DNA from: Canibacter oris
Lineage (GTDB): Bacteria > Actinomycetota > Actinomycetes > Actinomycetales > Microbacteriaceae
Length of the DNA stretch: 64,000 nucleotides
Reading direction: 5' to 3'
Assembly (NCBI RefSeq): GCF_014197205.1
Contig: NZ_JACIFD010000005.1
Span: forward strand, 62,001 to 126,000
Below, piece by piece: positions 18,509 to 27,241 of this stretch. The position numbers and the translations under genes were made by a program. Under the pieces are notes generated by a model. That model worked only from the letters and a program-made list of their open reading frames with translations. It ran no database searches and had not been told where the DNA came from. The number at the start of each line of letters is the position of its first letter. The first letter of the stretch is position 1.

Positions 18509-19996
18509 TTATTTGCGGAACAGCGCTTTAGACTGGTACGCCGGCTCGCTTGTGACCTCCACCCCGAGATTACGGAACACGGTTTCGTCGACGGTTCCTA
18601 AAATTGTGGTAGTGTGCACGTCGCAGCCGCGCAGGTTTTTAATCTCGGCGAGCGCCGCCGCTGCAGCAGGGTCAGTGCCCGCAGAAACGCTCAGCGCAAT
18701 CAGCACCTCGTCGGTGTGTAACCGCGGGTTTTTCGACCCCAGGTGATCAACTTTCAGGCTTTGAATGGGGCGGATCACCTCGGGTGACAGCAGCAACGCC
18801 TCGTCTGGCAGGCCAGCCAGGTGTTTCAGGGCGTTTAACAGCATAGCCGAGCAGGAGCCCAACAGCTCGCTAGTTTTACCGGTGATGATGGTTCCGTCGG
18901 CGAGCTCAATCGCGGCTGCCGGAGCGCCCGTGGCGGCCGCAATCTGCTGTGCGGGCTCGATAACCGGGCGAATCTGCGGGGTGATGCCAAGTTTCGTCAG
19001 TACCAGGCTGACACGCGCCGACTCTTCCGGCTGTAATTCGAGGCGTTTTTCCTGCACCAGCGCTTTATAGTAGCGTCGCACCACTTCTTGCTCCGCGGCA
19101 CTGCGGCAGGCGGTGTCATCTTCGATGCACAGCCCCACCATGTTTACGCCCATATCGGTTGGCGACTGATACGGGCAAGACCCGGTGAGTTTTTCGAGCA
19201 GGGTTTTTAGCAGCGGGAAAGTTTCGATGTCACGGTTATAATTAACCGCTGACTCGCCGTACGCCTGCAGATGGAACGGATCAATCATATTGACGTCGTC
19301 AAGGTCTGCGGTGGCGGCTTCGTAGGCGAGGTTCACCGGGTGGTCAAGCGGCAGATTCCAAATCGGGAAGGTCTCAAACTTCGCGTAGCTGGACGTGATG
19401 CCGCGCTTGTGATCGCCGTAAATCTGCGACAGACAGGTTGCGAGTTTCCCAGAGCCGGGGCCAGGAGCGGTGACCACGATGAGATCGCGGGTGGTTGCAA
19501 CCCAGTCGTTTTGCCCGAATCCGGATTCTGAAACCACCACATCTGTGTCCAGCGGGTATCCCGGAATCACGCGGTGTTCCGCGACGTGCAGCCCAAGGCG
19601 CTGCAGCCGCTCTTTAAACTTTTTGGCGGCGCTGTTTCCATCTTCAAACTGGGTGATTACAATGTTCTGCACCAAAAACCCGGCGGCGCGGAACACATCA
19701 ACTAAGCGCAGCACATCTTCTTCGTAAGTGATGCCTAAATCAGCGCGCACTTTGTTGCGTTGAATGTCTTTGGCGTTAATTGCGATGAGGATCTCTAGCT
19801 CATCGGCGAGCTGGTGCAGCATCGCGATTTTGTTGTCGGGGGTGAACCCCGGCAGCACCCGTGAGGCGTGCATATCGTCGAACAGCTTACCGCCCATTTC
19901 GAGATAGAGTTTGCCGCCGATTTCTTGGCGCCGCTTCGCGATGTGCTCTGACTGCAGAGCGATGTATTTGTCTCGGTTAAAACCCTGTTTGCGCAT
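18509..19996 (-). CDS. DUF1846 family protein
   Basis: This 495-residue protein matches the DUF1846 family from end to end: the opening [17 protein letters not shown], then [23 protein letters not shown], the glycine-rich [23 protein letters not shown], and [22 protein letters not shown]. Structures in the family are cytoplasmic and no reaction has been established to my knowledge. The glycine-rich loop resembles a nucleotide-binding loop, which is only a suggestion. The family is best known from Firmicutes and anaerobes. It appears to be a single-gene unit with an AGAGAG ribosome site. Confidence 0.9.
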   Translation of the reverse strand: MRKQGFNRDKYIALQSEHIAKRRQEIGGKLYLEMGGKLFDDMHASRVLPGFTPDNKIAMLHQLADELEILIAINAKDIQRNKVRADLGITYEEDVLRLVDVFRAAGFLVQNIVITQFEDGNSAAKKFKERLQRLGLHVAEHRVIPGYPLDTDVVVSESGFGQNDWVATTRDLIVVTAPGPGSGKLATCLSQIYGDHKRGITSSYAKFETFPIWNLPLDHPVNLAYEAATADLDDVNMIDPFHLQAYGESAVNYNRDIETFPLLKTLLEKLTGSCPYQSPTDMGVNMVGLCIEDDTACRSAAEQEVVRRYYKALVQEKRLELQPEESARVSLVLTKLGITPQIRPVIEPAQQIAAATGAPAAAIELADGTIITGKTSELLGSCSAMLLNALKHLAGLPDEALLLSPEVIRPIQSLKVDHLGSKNPRLHTDEVLIALSVSAGTDPAAAAALAEIKNLRGCDVHTTTILGTVDETVFRNLGVEVTSEPAYQSKALFRK

Positions 19997-20062
19997 CTTG
20001 TATCTCTCTTAACCCGATGTGCCTGTTGCGGCTCTGATTCAAGCCGTTTTCCTGGCACTGAA

Positions 20063-20077
20063 CGTATCAATAATACG
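20063..20077. promoter_or_regulatory. Inverted repeat upstream of DUF1846
   Basis: CGTAT-CAATA-ATACG is a perfect inverted repeat 67-81 bases upstream of the DUF1846 start. It may be an operator of the regulator for this gene; the regulator is unknown. Confidence 0.3.
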
Positions 20078-20255
20078 CACTATTGCGGCGGCGGATCACC
20101 CCAAACCGGTATTTTTCTGCTTGTCTTTAAAAGTCACAGTTGACGCTCAAAAAATGGGGCTAAGATTGTTTTCGTATCTCTCTCTTTTTGCTTTCGAGCT
20201 AACTTCAAGCTTTCCTTCGCGTCTGGCGCCGGCATTTTTCGGCGCGGGTAAGGCT

Positions 20256-20287
20256 GAGGGCGGCTAAGCCGCAGCTTAACCGCCCTC
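20256..20287 (-). terminator. Hairpin downstream of ndh
   Basis: The arms GAGGGCGGCTAAGC (20256-20269) and GCTTAACCGCCCTC (20274-20287) form a 14-base stem with one G-T pair on one strand and a 4-base loop. No T run follows, so it may terminate weakly or protect the ndh mRNA end. Confidence 0.6.
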
Positions 20288-20307
20288 TCTCGTCTGCTAC
20301 CGGTTAT

Positions 20308-21651
20308 TTACTCGCTAACCGGTGGTTTCGGCCGTGCCGCGAATTCTTCGAAGCTAGCGCGCGGGGTCTTGTTGGCTTCGATCCCGACACCGTCGCGGTT
20401 CAGGAAGAAGTGGCCGATCCACCCGTTAAACACACGCAGCTTGCGCTCCCAGGTCGGGATTGCGAGGCCGTGGTAGAAGCGGTGCGCGAGCCACGCAAAG
20501 TAGCCCTTGAGTTTGAAGTTACCTGACTGGAACACGCCAGTGTTCAGGCCGAGACCTGCTACTGCGCCGGCGTTCTTGTGGTTGTATTCGGTCAGGCCTT
20601 CACCACGCAGGCTCGCCACGATGTTTTTCGCGAGCAGCTTGCCTTGGCGGACAGCGTGCTGCGCGTTTGGCACGCAGAAGCCGCCCGGGCCAGGGGTGCT
20701 TGAAATGTCTGGGGTCTGTGAGGTGTCGCCTGCTGTCCAGGCACCTGGCACCACAACACCCTCTTCGGTGGTTACCTGCAGGGTTGGGCTGCCGATAACA
20801 TGGCCGCGTGGTCCAATAGGCAGGTCGGTGCCGCGCAGGAACGGACGTGGCATCACGCCAGCGGTCCACACGATCAAGTCTGATTCGTATTCTTCGCCGG
20901 TTGAGAGTTTGATGTTGCCGTCGGTGGCATCCTGCAGCTGGGTGTCGAGGTGAATATTAACGCCGCGACGGGTCTGGTCTTTTACCACCCACTCGGCGAG
21001 CTCAGCGCTCACCTCTGGCATGATCCGCCCCATAGCCTCAATCAGGTGGAACTTGGTTTCTGCGAAGTCGATTTCTGGGTAGCGGCTGAGCAGGCGGGTT
21101 GCGAAGTCGCGCAGCTCAGAAATGGTTTCGATGCCGGCAAAGCCACCGCCCACAACGGTTACGGTCAGCAAGCGGTCGCGCAGCGCAGAGCCCTTTGGCA
21201 GTGATGCTGCACGCTCGAAGTTACCCACGAGGCGGTCACGCACGGCTGCTGCCTCTTCGATGGTTTTCATGCCGATGGCGTTGTCAGCGATGCCCGGAAT
21301 CGGGAAGGTGCGTGACACAGAGCCAGTGGTGATAACAATCTCGTCGTAGGCAAATTCCTGCTGTGACCCGTCGGCAACCAGCTCGATGGTTGCGGTTTTG
21401 GTGGCGTGGTTGATGCCAACCACTTTGCCGCTGATTTCGCGGGTTGATTTCAGGTGTCGGCGGCGTGAAACCACAGCGTGGCGCGGCTCGATTGAACCGG
21501 CAGCAACCTCTGGCAGGAATGGCAGATACTGCATGTATGGCAGTGGATCAACAATCGTCACCTCTGCCTCACCTGCGCGCAGGTGCTTCTCCAGTTTCCA
21601 AGCGGTGTAGAAACCAGCGTAGCCGCCACCAACAATAAGAATCTGCTTCAC
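20308..21651 (-). CDS. ndh: Type II NADH dehydrogenase
   Basis: This FAD enzyme of about 447 residues passes electrons from NADH to quinone at the membrane face without pumping protons. It has two dinucleotide folds: QILIVGGGYAGFYTA at the N-terminus for FAD and VTVVGGGFAGIET for NADH, plus GAWTAGDTSQTP (FAD). The C-terminal amphipathic segment KGYFAWLAHRFYHGLAIPTWERKLRVFNGW is the membrane anchor of the family. The frame is open further upstream, but the GTG at 21651 has AAGGAG four bases ahead and is chosen. Confidence 0.96.
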   Translation of the reverse strand: MKQILIVGGGYAGFYTAWKLEKHLRAGEAEVTIVDPLPYMQYLPFLPEVAAGSIEPRHAVVSRRRHLKSTREISGKVVGINHATKTATIELVADGSQQEFAYDEIVITTGSVSRTFPIPGIADNAIGMKTIEEAAAVRDRLVGNFERAASLPKGSALRDRLLTVTVVGGGFAGIETISELRDFATRLLSRYPEIDFAETKFHLIEAMGRIMPEVSAELAEWVVKDQTRRGVNIHLDTQLQDATDGNIKLSTGEEYESDLIVWTAGVMPRPFLRGTDLPIGPRGHVIGSPTLQVTTEEGVVVPGAWTAGDTSQTPDISSTPGPGGFCVPNAQHAVRQGKLLAKNIVASLRGEGLTEYNHKNAGAVAGLGLNTGVFQSGNFKLKGYFAWLAHRFYHGLAIPTWERKLRVFNGWIGHFFLNRDGVGIEANKTPRASFEEFAARPKPPVSE

Positions 21652-21810
21652 GATACTCCTTGAAATCTCCGTGTGCAAAACAGCAATAACACTCCCATCT
21701 TACCTGTTTACATGACCTACCGGAAAAGCCATAACATACGTTCTATTTCTGATTGAAAACTATGCTTCACGCTGACAATTAAACAGTTACAAAATTCATC
21801 GAAATGCTTG

Positions 21811-21840
21811 TTGATTTATTACACATTTCCTTTGTATAAT
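21811..21840 (+). promoter_or_regulatory. Promoter of the sdp operon
   Basis: TTGATT (21811-21816) and a perfect TATAAT (21835-21840) are 18 bases apart, 35 bases before the sdpC start. This is the strongest -10 box in the window and suggests vigorous expression. Confidence 0.7.
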
Positions 21841-21874
21841 TTTTTTTAATCACAGTCTTTCAAAGGAGAATATC

Positions 21875-22510
21875 ATGATTACTACCTTCTCTAAATTAAT
21901 ATCAACACTACTCACTCTTTGTTTGCTCTCTGTCGTCGCAATCAACAGCTTGAGCTCCCCTGGTAAAGCAAACCAAAACATCAATTACAGCGATTCTGAA
22001 ATTATCACAGCTGTCATTTTTCAAAGAGGTGTTCTATCTGAAGCGATTGACTACGGTGTGAATATTGAGGATTTTCTTAGCGCAGAGCAACTCGAAAGGT
22101 ACGAAGCATTCGAGAAACACGTGGTAAATACACTTCTCACGCAAGAGTCTGAATCAACATCTGAATCGATAATGAAAATTCGCTCAGGCAACCCTTATGT
22201 AGTGGCAGAGGGTATAAAAGCGCTACATTCATCAACACTTGACATCGTAAAAGAAGATTTGAAACATATGTCTATGAACCAAGAAACGTATCCGTCGTGC
22301 GGATTTGCCGCCGTTTGCGCAGTTGTTTCTGTCGCCTTTGCAGCTCTCGGCGCAGCTATTTTTGCTGTGGTAGGTAACCTTGTCGTCGGATACAACATCG
22401 CTTTCAATCAAAACGGCATTGGCAAAAACACGGAAGACCCTTTTTATGACGACAAGTACTCCCTAAGCGAGAACGAATTTGTAAAAAGATTAACTGAAGC
22501 ATTGAATTAA
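21875..22510 (+). CDS. sdpC: SdpC-family antimicrobial peptide precursor
   Basis: This 211-residue secreted precursor resembles SdpC, the B. subtilis killing factor that collapses the proton gradient of sibling cells. A signal peptide (residues 1 to about 33) is followed by SDSEIITAVIFQRGVLSEAI, corresponding to the family's GEEI...FGQG segment. The toxin core begins near residue 140 with SCGFAAVCAVV and a hydrophobic run to about residue 178. Cys142 and Cys148 match the disulfide pair of SDP, with the same five-residue spacing and nearly the same numbers. A charged tail (about 180-211) would be removed on maturation. AAAGGAG lies six bases before the ATG. It opens an operon with sdpA, sdpB and an immunity gene. 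The activity itself is an inference. Confidence 0.88.
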   Translation: MITTFSKLISTLLTLCLLSVVAINSLSSPGKANQNINYSDSEIITAVIFQRGVLSEAIDYGVNIEDFLSAEQLERYEAFEKHVVNTLLTQESESTSESIMKIRSGNPYVVAEGIKALHSSTLDIVKEDLKHMSMNQETYPSCGFAAVCAVVSVAFAALGAAIFAVVGNLVVGYNIAFNQNGIGKNTEDPFYDDKYSLSENEFVKRLTEALN

Positions 22511-22515
22511 CCGCC

Positions 22516-23076
22516 ATGCGTGATAACTTAGCGATAGCTTTTTTCTTCTGCACTATCATTGCAACTACCGTATTATCTGCGGTTTTCTTCATCTCGAACA
22601 AAGCCCCCTCAAATGTTCTATTCCCTAAGCCCGAATCAAATCCCGCATATCACATCTCCCGCGCCTTTCCGCAAGGATGGGGATTTTTCACTAGGGACGC
22701 AAGAGAACCAAGCTTCTCAATAGCTTTCAAAGATAACGAAAACAAGTTCACGCAATGGACTCAAAACCCAACGTTCAGTTCAGCATATCAATTTGGCTTG
22801 AACAGAACTCCTCGCTTGATTATTAGTGATACCACCGAAATAGTTTCACAGATGACTGCTAAATCGGCTTGGAAAGATTGCGCATTAACGAAAAACCTAG
22901 ATTTATGTGTCACAAATGCGACACCAGTGCAAGTAACTATTAACCCCATAGCATTCAAGACAGCCTGCGGAAAACAGTTTTTAATGATAAAACAAGAACC
23001 AATTCCTTTCGCCTATAGGTATTTTGACACTCCCAAGCAACAATCAGTTATCCTAGGGGAGCTAACATGCCCCTGA
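22516..23076 (+). CDS. sdpA: SdpA-family maturation protein
   Basis: This is a 186-residue protein with one N-terminal membrane helix (LAIAFFFCTIIATTVLSAVFF) and a soluble domain. The signature FPQGWGFFTRDAREP at about residue 50 is diagnostic for the SdpA family. In B. subtilis SdpA and SdpB together turn pro-SdpC into the active peptide. Cysteines around residues 126, 133 and 152 could take part in disulfide chemistry, but that is speculation. The gene starts five bases after sdpC and overlaps sdpB by ten bases, so all are co-translated. Confidence 0.88.
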   Translation: MRDNLAIAFFFCTIIATTVLSAVFFISNKAPSNVLFPKPESNPAYHISRAFPQGWGFFTRDAREPSFSIAFKDNENKFTQWTQNPTFSSAYQFGLNRTPRLIISDTTEIVSQMTAKSAWKDCALTKNLDLCVTNATPVQVTINPIAFKTACGKQFLMIKQEPIPFAYRYFDTPKQQSVILGELTCP

Positions 23077-23993
23077 TCTCAACCCGACGAAAAATAGCAG
23101 ATTTCATCATTAACAACTTCGGGTGGCAACCATACAGCAACTTATTTATATCAGCTGGACGGTCACTTCTTGCTCTTAGCACTTTTCTCACGCTTCTTAT
23201 AAACGATTCGAGTGTACTATTTCATTCAACACAGATAAACGAGAACTATTACGTAAACTGTCATGATGCCACCCGCTTAGGATTATTTTGCCTAATGCAA
23301 AACAACCTAGAAGGCGCACGAATAATTTTATTAATCATTACCGTTCCAGCAATTTTTGGATTATTGCCTGCTGTAAGCAGCCTATTGCATCTCTACGCTG
23401 CTTTTTCGGTATCAAATAACACCCTTGGGATAGAAGGCGGTGATCAACTAATTGTCAATCTGATTACCCTATTAGCAATCTCGAGCATTTGCGATTATAG
23501 ATTAACCACATGGTTAACTATTAAACAAAATATCCCTAGACTTCGGTACATTCCAATAAACATTTTATATTGCTTTATTTACATTCAAGTATCATATGTT
23601 TATTTCGAAGCAGCAATTGCCAAAGCTGTCAACCCTATCTGGGGCGATGGGACTGCCCTGTGGTATTGGGTGCAAAATGACGGATTCGGTATATCCGCTG
23701 ATGCCGAGAGATTGTTCCTTAACATACTATCAATGCCGATAGTTTCCGCGATAACAACTTGGGGAACAATTTTATTGGAACTACTTTTTAGCTTCTCAAT
23801 TTTAGCTGCTAAAAATCAGCTTCTAAGATATACTATGGTCGCTTGTGCTATTAATTTTCATTTTATTATCGCAATAATTATGGGTTTAACCACATTTTTC
23901 ATTTCCATGACTGGTGCTTTATTGCTAGTCGCCAGTACACCACTTTATCTGAAAATTAAAAACCCACTACAAGAGGAGACTCACCTTGTATAA
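23067..23993 (+). CDS. sdpB: SdpB-family membrane maturation protein (HTTM domain)
   Basis: This 308-residue polytopic membrane protein has about six to eight hydrophobic helices. It starts with RRKIADFIINNFGWQPYSNLFISAGRSLLA, the typical SdpB opening, and has the HTTM-type motif YFEAAIAKAVNPIWGDGTALWYW, related to vitamin K-dependent carboxylase-like proteins. In B. subtilis it is needed with SdpA for production of active SDP. An AGGGGAG ribosome site lies inside the end of sdpA. Composition is AT-rich, like sdpC and sdpA. Confidence 0.88.
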   Translation: MPLISTRRKIADFIINNFGWQPYSNLFISAGRSLLALSTFLTLLINDSSVLFHSTQINENYYVNCHDATRLGLFCLMQNNLEGARIILLIITVPAIFGLLPAVSSLLHLYAAFSVSNNTLGIEGGDQLIVNLITLLAISSICDYRLTTWLTIKQNIPRLRYIPINILYCFIYIQVSYVYFEAAIAKAVNPIWGDGTALWYWVQNDGFGISADAERLFLNILSMPIVSAITTWGTILLELLFSFSILAAKNQLLRYTMVACAINFHFIIAIIMGLTTFFISMTGALLLVASTPLYLKIKNPLQEETHLV

Positions 23994-24768
23994 CAACTTT
24001 TTATATATCATTGTTATCGGGTTGCTCGCAGTTTTTCCTTTTATCGCTAACCTGCTGGCGTTGAAACTAGGGCAAAACCCTTTTTTTGGTTTGCGCACCG
24101 CCCGCACCACTGCTTCTGCAGCAGCTTGGCAACAGGTGCACGCCGCACTGCTGCCCCACAGTCTGCGGTTCGCAGTCGCTGTGGTAGCAACCACACTTTT
24201 AACGTTGATTTTGACGGTTAACTTCGCCTGGGCATTTGCGGTTTTCTTATGTGTAATCGCAGTCCTGCTAGTGCTGTACATCATCACCGCACTGCGTGCC
24301 GCCGGCAATGACAGCGCCGCAAAGCCAAACCTGGAAGGAAGGAAGTTAGCCGCGGGTGCCATCATCCTCAGCTACCCGCTGCTGGTGGTAATCGTCCGCT
24401 ACCTGTTAGGCGACAGTGTCGCAGCAACGGTCGCAATCCACTGGAATAGTGCCGGCACAGCTGATGGTTTTGCACAGACCAACACTTTCTTTACCATCGG
24501 CTCTCTAATGGTGCTCGCTGCTGCGGTCGCTGGTTGTCTTACGCTACAGTTCCTCAAAAATCAGATTGCTGGCACTGTGCTGCTGGCTTTTGCAGCGTTA
24601 ATCGCGGGAGCCACCGCTTCTCTCATTATCGCCGTACTGCTCAACGGCAGCAACGGCTATAACCTGATTACCGTGTTACCTTCGTTCTCGGCGCTTTACG
24701 CCCTGGCGCCGCTGCTGCCCAACCCATACGGGATTAAATTCAATCTCTCCAAGAGTAAAGAGCGATAG
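23986..24768 (+). CDS. SdpI-like immunity protein with DUF1648 segment
   Basis: This 260-residue membrane protein starts at TTG 23986 behind AGAGGAG and overlaps sdpB by eight bases. The N-terminal part has an SdpI-type motif, FFGLRTARTTASAAAWQQVHA (around residue 32), after the first helix; the C-terminal part has VAIHWNSAGTADGFAQTNTF (around residue 151), the DUF1648 motif. In B. subtilis SdpI the DUF1648 part comes first, so the order is reversed here. SdpI confers resistance to SDP, and the position behind sdpCAB supports an immunity role. The gene is clearly GC-richer than sdpC-sdpA-sdpB, so it may have a different origin. No SdpR-type regulator is present. Confidence 0.82.
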   Translation: MYNNFLYIIVIGLLAVFPFIANLLALKLGQNPFFGLRTARTTASAAAWQQVHAALLPHSLRFAVAVVATTLLTLILTVNFAWAFAVFLCVIAVLLVLYIITALRAAGNDSAAKPNLEGRKLAAGAIILSYPLLVVIVRYLLGDSVAATVAIHWNSAGTADGFAQTNTFFTIGSLMVLAAAVAGCLTLQFLKNQIAGTVLLAFAALIAGATASLIIAVLLNGSNGYNLITVLPSFSALYALAPLLPNPYGIKFNLSKSKER

Positions 24769-24777
24769 ATACCCGCA

Positions 24778-24819
24778 ACCGCTTCTGCAGCCGCCTGGCA
24801 GCGGGCATACACGGTTTAA
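24778..24819 (+). pseudogene. Remnant of a second SdpI motif
   Basis: Three codons after the stop of the SdpI-like gene, in the same frame, the DNA encodes TASAAAWQRAYTV and a stop. The intact gene has TASAAAWQQVHA at 24108-24143. The first eight residues are identical while the codons differ only at third positions, which indicates homologous coding sequence rather than chance. It looks like the scar of a second, deleted sdpI copy. Confidence 0.55.
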
Positions 24820-25311
24820 CTACAGTCGCGAAGGGTCAAAACCACTTGCAGCCAACGCAATATCGCCGATCGGGTTCACGCCGGGGCCGGCTGCGAGAGC
24901 GTGCCCGATGAGGGCGTGCAGGCATTTAACCCGCACCGGCATACCCCCTGCACTGACACCTGCGAGCTCGGGCACCTGGCCGACGCTGTCGCGATCCGCA
25001 ATATAAGCGTGATGCGCTTTCTCGTACGCGGCGCGCAACTCTTCATCTTCTTGCAGGCGCTGGTTGAGCTCAGTCATGAAGCCCGCGGCTTCGAGGCGTG
25101 ATGCTGCAGCGACAGCGTCTGGGTGGCAGAGGTAGTAAAAGGTGGGAAACGGGGTGCCGTCTTCCAACCGTGGCGCGGTTGCTACAACTGTTGGCACACC
25201 CTGCGCGGTGCGGGCCGCAATCGCCACCACCGAGCGCGCGGGGCGCCCCAGCTGCTCACTCACAACTGCGATGTCAGCCGCGGTAGGCGGGATAAATTTT
25301 TTGTCACTCAA
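24820..25311 (-). CDS. DUF501 domain protein
   Basis: This conserved actinobacterial protein of about 163 residues has unknown function. Visible features are QLGRPARSVVAIAARTAQGVP, TPFPTFYYLCHPDAVAAASRLEAAG and the C-terminal VKCLHALIGHALAAGPGVNPIGD, with conserved Cys and His residues that could bind metal. A TTG at 25311, with AGGAAG a short way upstream, gives the family-like N-terminus; the frame continues open upstream inside divIC. It lies four bases after divIC. In related genomes a ppx/GppA phosphatase often follows, but here the sdp island ends against it. Confidence 0.88.
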   Translation of the reverse strand: MSDKKFIPPTAADIAVVSEQLGRPARSVVAIAARTAQGVPTVVATAPRLEDGTPFPTFYYLCHPDAVAAASRLEAAGFMTELNQRLQEDEELRAAYEKAHHAYIADRDSVGQVPELAGVSAGGMPVRVKCLHALIGHALAAGPGVNPIGDIALAASGFDPSRL

Positions 25312-25315
25312 GGCT

Positions 25316-25819
25316 TTACTCTTCCTGCTTCTTTTCTTCCTGCTGCTCTGCCGGCGCTTGCGGCGCCTGCTGCGTTTCCACTGCGGGATCGGCCGCCAAC
25401 CCGGCAACCACAACTGAGGCTAGCAGGTTGTTTGTCCACTGCTGCTTCGCAGGGGTCAGCTCAGCGCTACTCACGCCCTCACGCACCCGTGGAATCTCGA
25501 TGTCTTTAATGATTGCCAGTTGCGACTCTCCGGGAAGCACGTAGAACAGCCGGTCGCGAGCCTGGGCTTTGATGAATTCTGGGTCTTGCCAGTTTTCGAG
25601 GCTTTTGGTTTGTGCAGCAACCTGCTCTTGGGCGCGCTGCAGTGATTCGCGCATGGTGCGAATTTCTTGCTGCTGCTGCACGTAAACACTCATAGTGTGC
25701 GACAGCGTCACCATACCGATGACAAAGACACCGAAAAAGAGCAGGGTGTACCAGCCGAAGCGCAAGCTGCGCGCCCACTCGGCGATATCTTTGCCTAGCT
25801 TTTCAGCTTTTGAACTCAT
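25316..25819 (-). CDS. Septum formation initiator (DivIC/FtsB family)
   Basis: This 167-residue bitopic protein belongs to the FtsB/DivIC family of divisome proteins. One membrane helix (about residues 23-43, WYTLLFFGVFVIGMVTL) is followed by a coiled coil (VQQQQEIRTMRESLQRAQEQVAAQ) and the conserved WQDPEFIKAQARDRLFYVLPGE. The C-terminal part is Gln/Glu/Ala-rich. It lies downstream of eno in the usual actinobacterial order, but a hairpin separates the two genes. Confidence 0.92.
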   Translation of the reverse strand: MSSKAEKLGKDIAEWARSLRFGWYTLLFFGVFVIGMVTLSHTMSVYVQQQQEIRTMRESLQRAQEQVAAQTKSLENWQDPEFIKAQARDRLFYVLPGESQLAIIKDIEIPRVREGVSSAELTPAKQQWTNNLLASVVVAGLAADPAVETQQAPQAPAEQQEEKKQEE

Positions 25820-25842
25820 TGCGGTGTCCTTGTGAAAGTGCG

Positions 25843-25873
25843 AAGAGAGCGACGGCAGCGCCGCCGCTCTCTT
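25843..25873 (-). terminator. Hairpin between eno and divIC
   Basis: AAGAGAGCGACGGC (25843-25856) and GCCGCCGCTCTCTT (25860-25873) form a 14-base stem with a 3-base loop and one mismatch or wobble. It lies 20 bases after the eno stop on the minus strand. The T run is poor, so it may be a partial terminator. Confidence 0.6.
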
Positions 25874-25892
25874 GCAGGTTATATTTGTTTAA

Positions 25893-27212
<1,320 letters not shown>

Positions 27213-27241
27213 TTAGATATGCTTTAACGTCTCGGCAGGTG

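Larger units (their letters stand above)
19997..20307. other. Gap between DUF1846 and ndh
   Basis: This 311-base stretch holds the promoter side of the DUF1846 gene at its left end and the 3' side of ndh at its right end. An 82-codon plus-strand frame (20019-20267) is present but has no ribosome site or recognisable composition. The notable items are a 15-base inverted repeat at 20063-20077 and a strong hairpin at 20256-20287. Confidence 0.6.
21700..23990. other. AT-rich island carrying sdpC, sdpA and sdpB
   Basis: Base composition falls abruptly after the ndh start and stays AT-rich through sdpB, then returns to the surrounding GC-rich style within the SdpI-like gene. Codon choice shifts the same way (many AAA, ATT and TTA codons). 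No integrase, transposase or flanking direct repeat was seen, so the route of entry is unknown. The shift marks the block as a likely recent acquisition. Confidence 0.75.

Noticed and set aside
20019-20267. 82-codon plus-strand frame between DUF1846 and ndh genes
   Set aside because: No ribosome site, no recognisable domain, and it runs through the ndh 3' hairpin; probably chance.
21700-24819. Prophage or transposon carrying the sdp genes
   Set aside because: No integrase, transposase, terminal inverted repeat or target duplication could be found at the edges.
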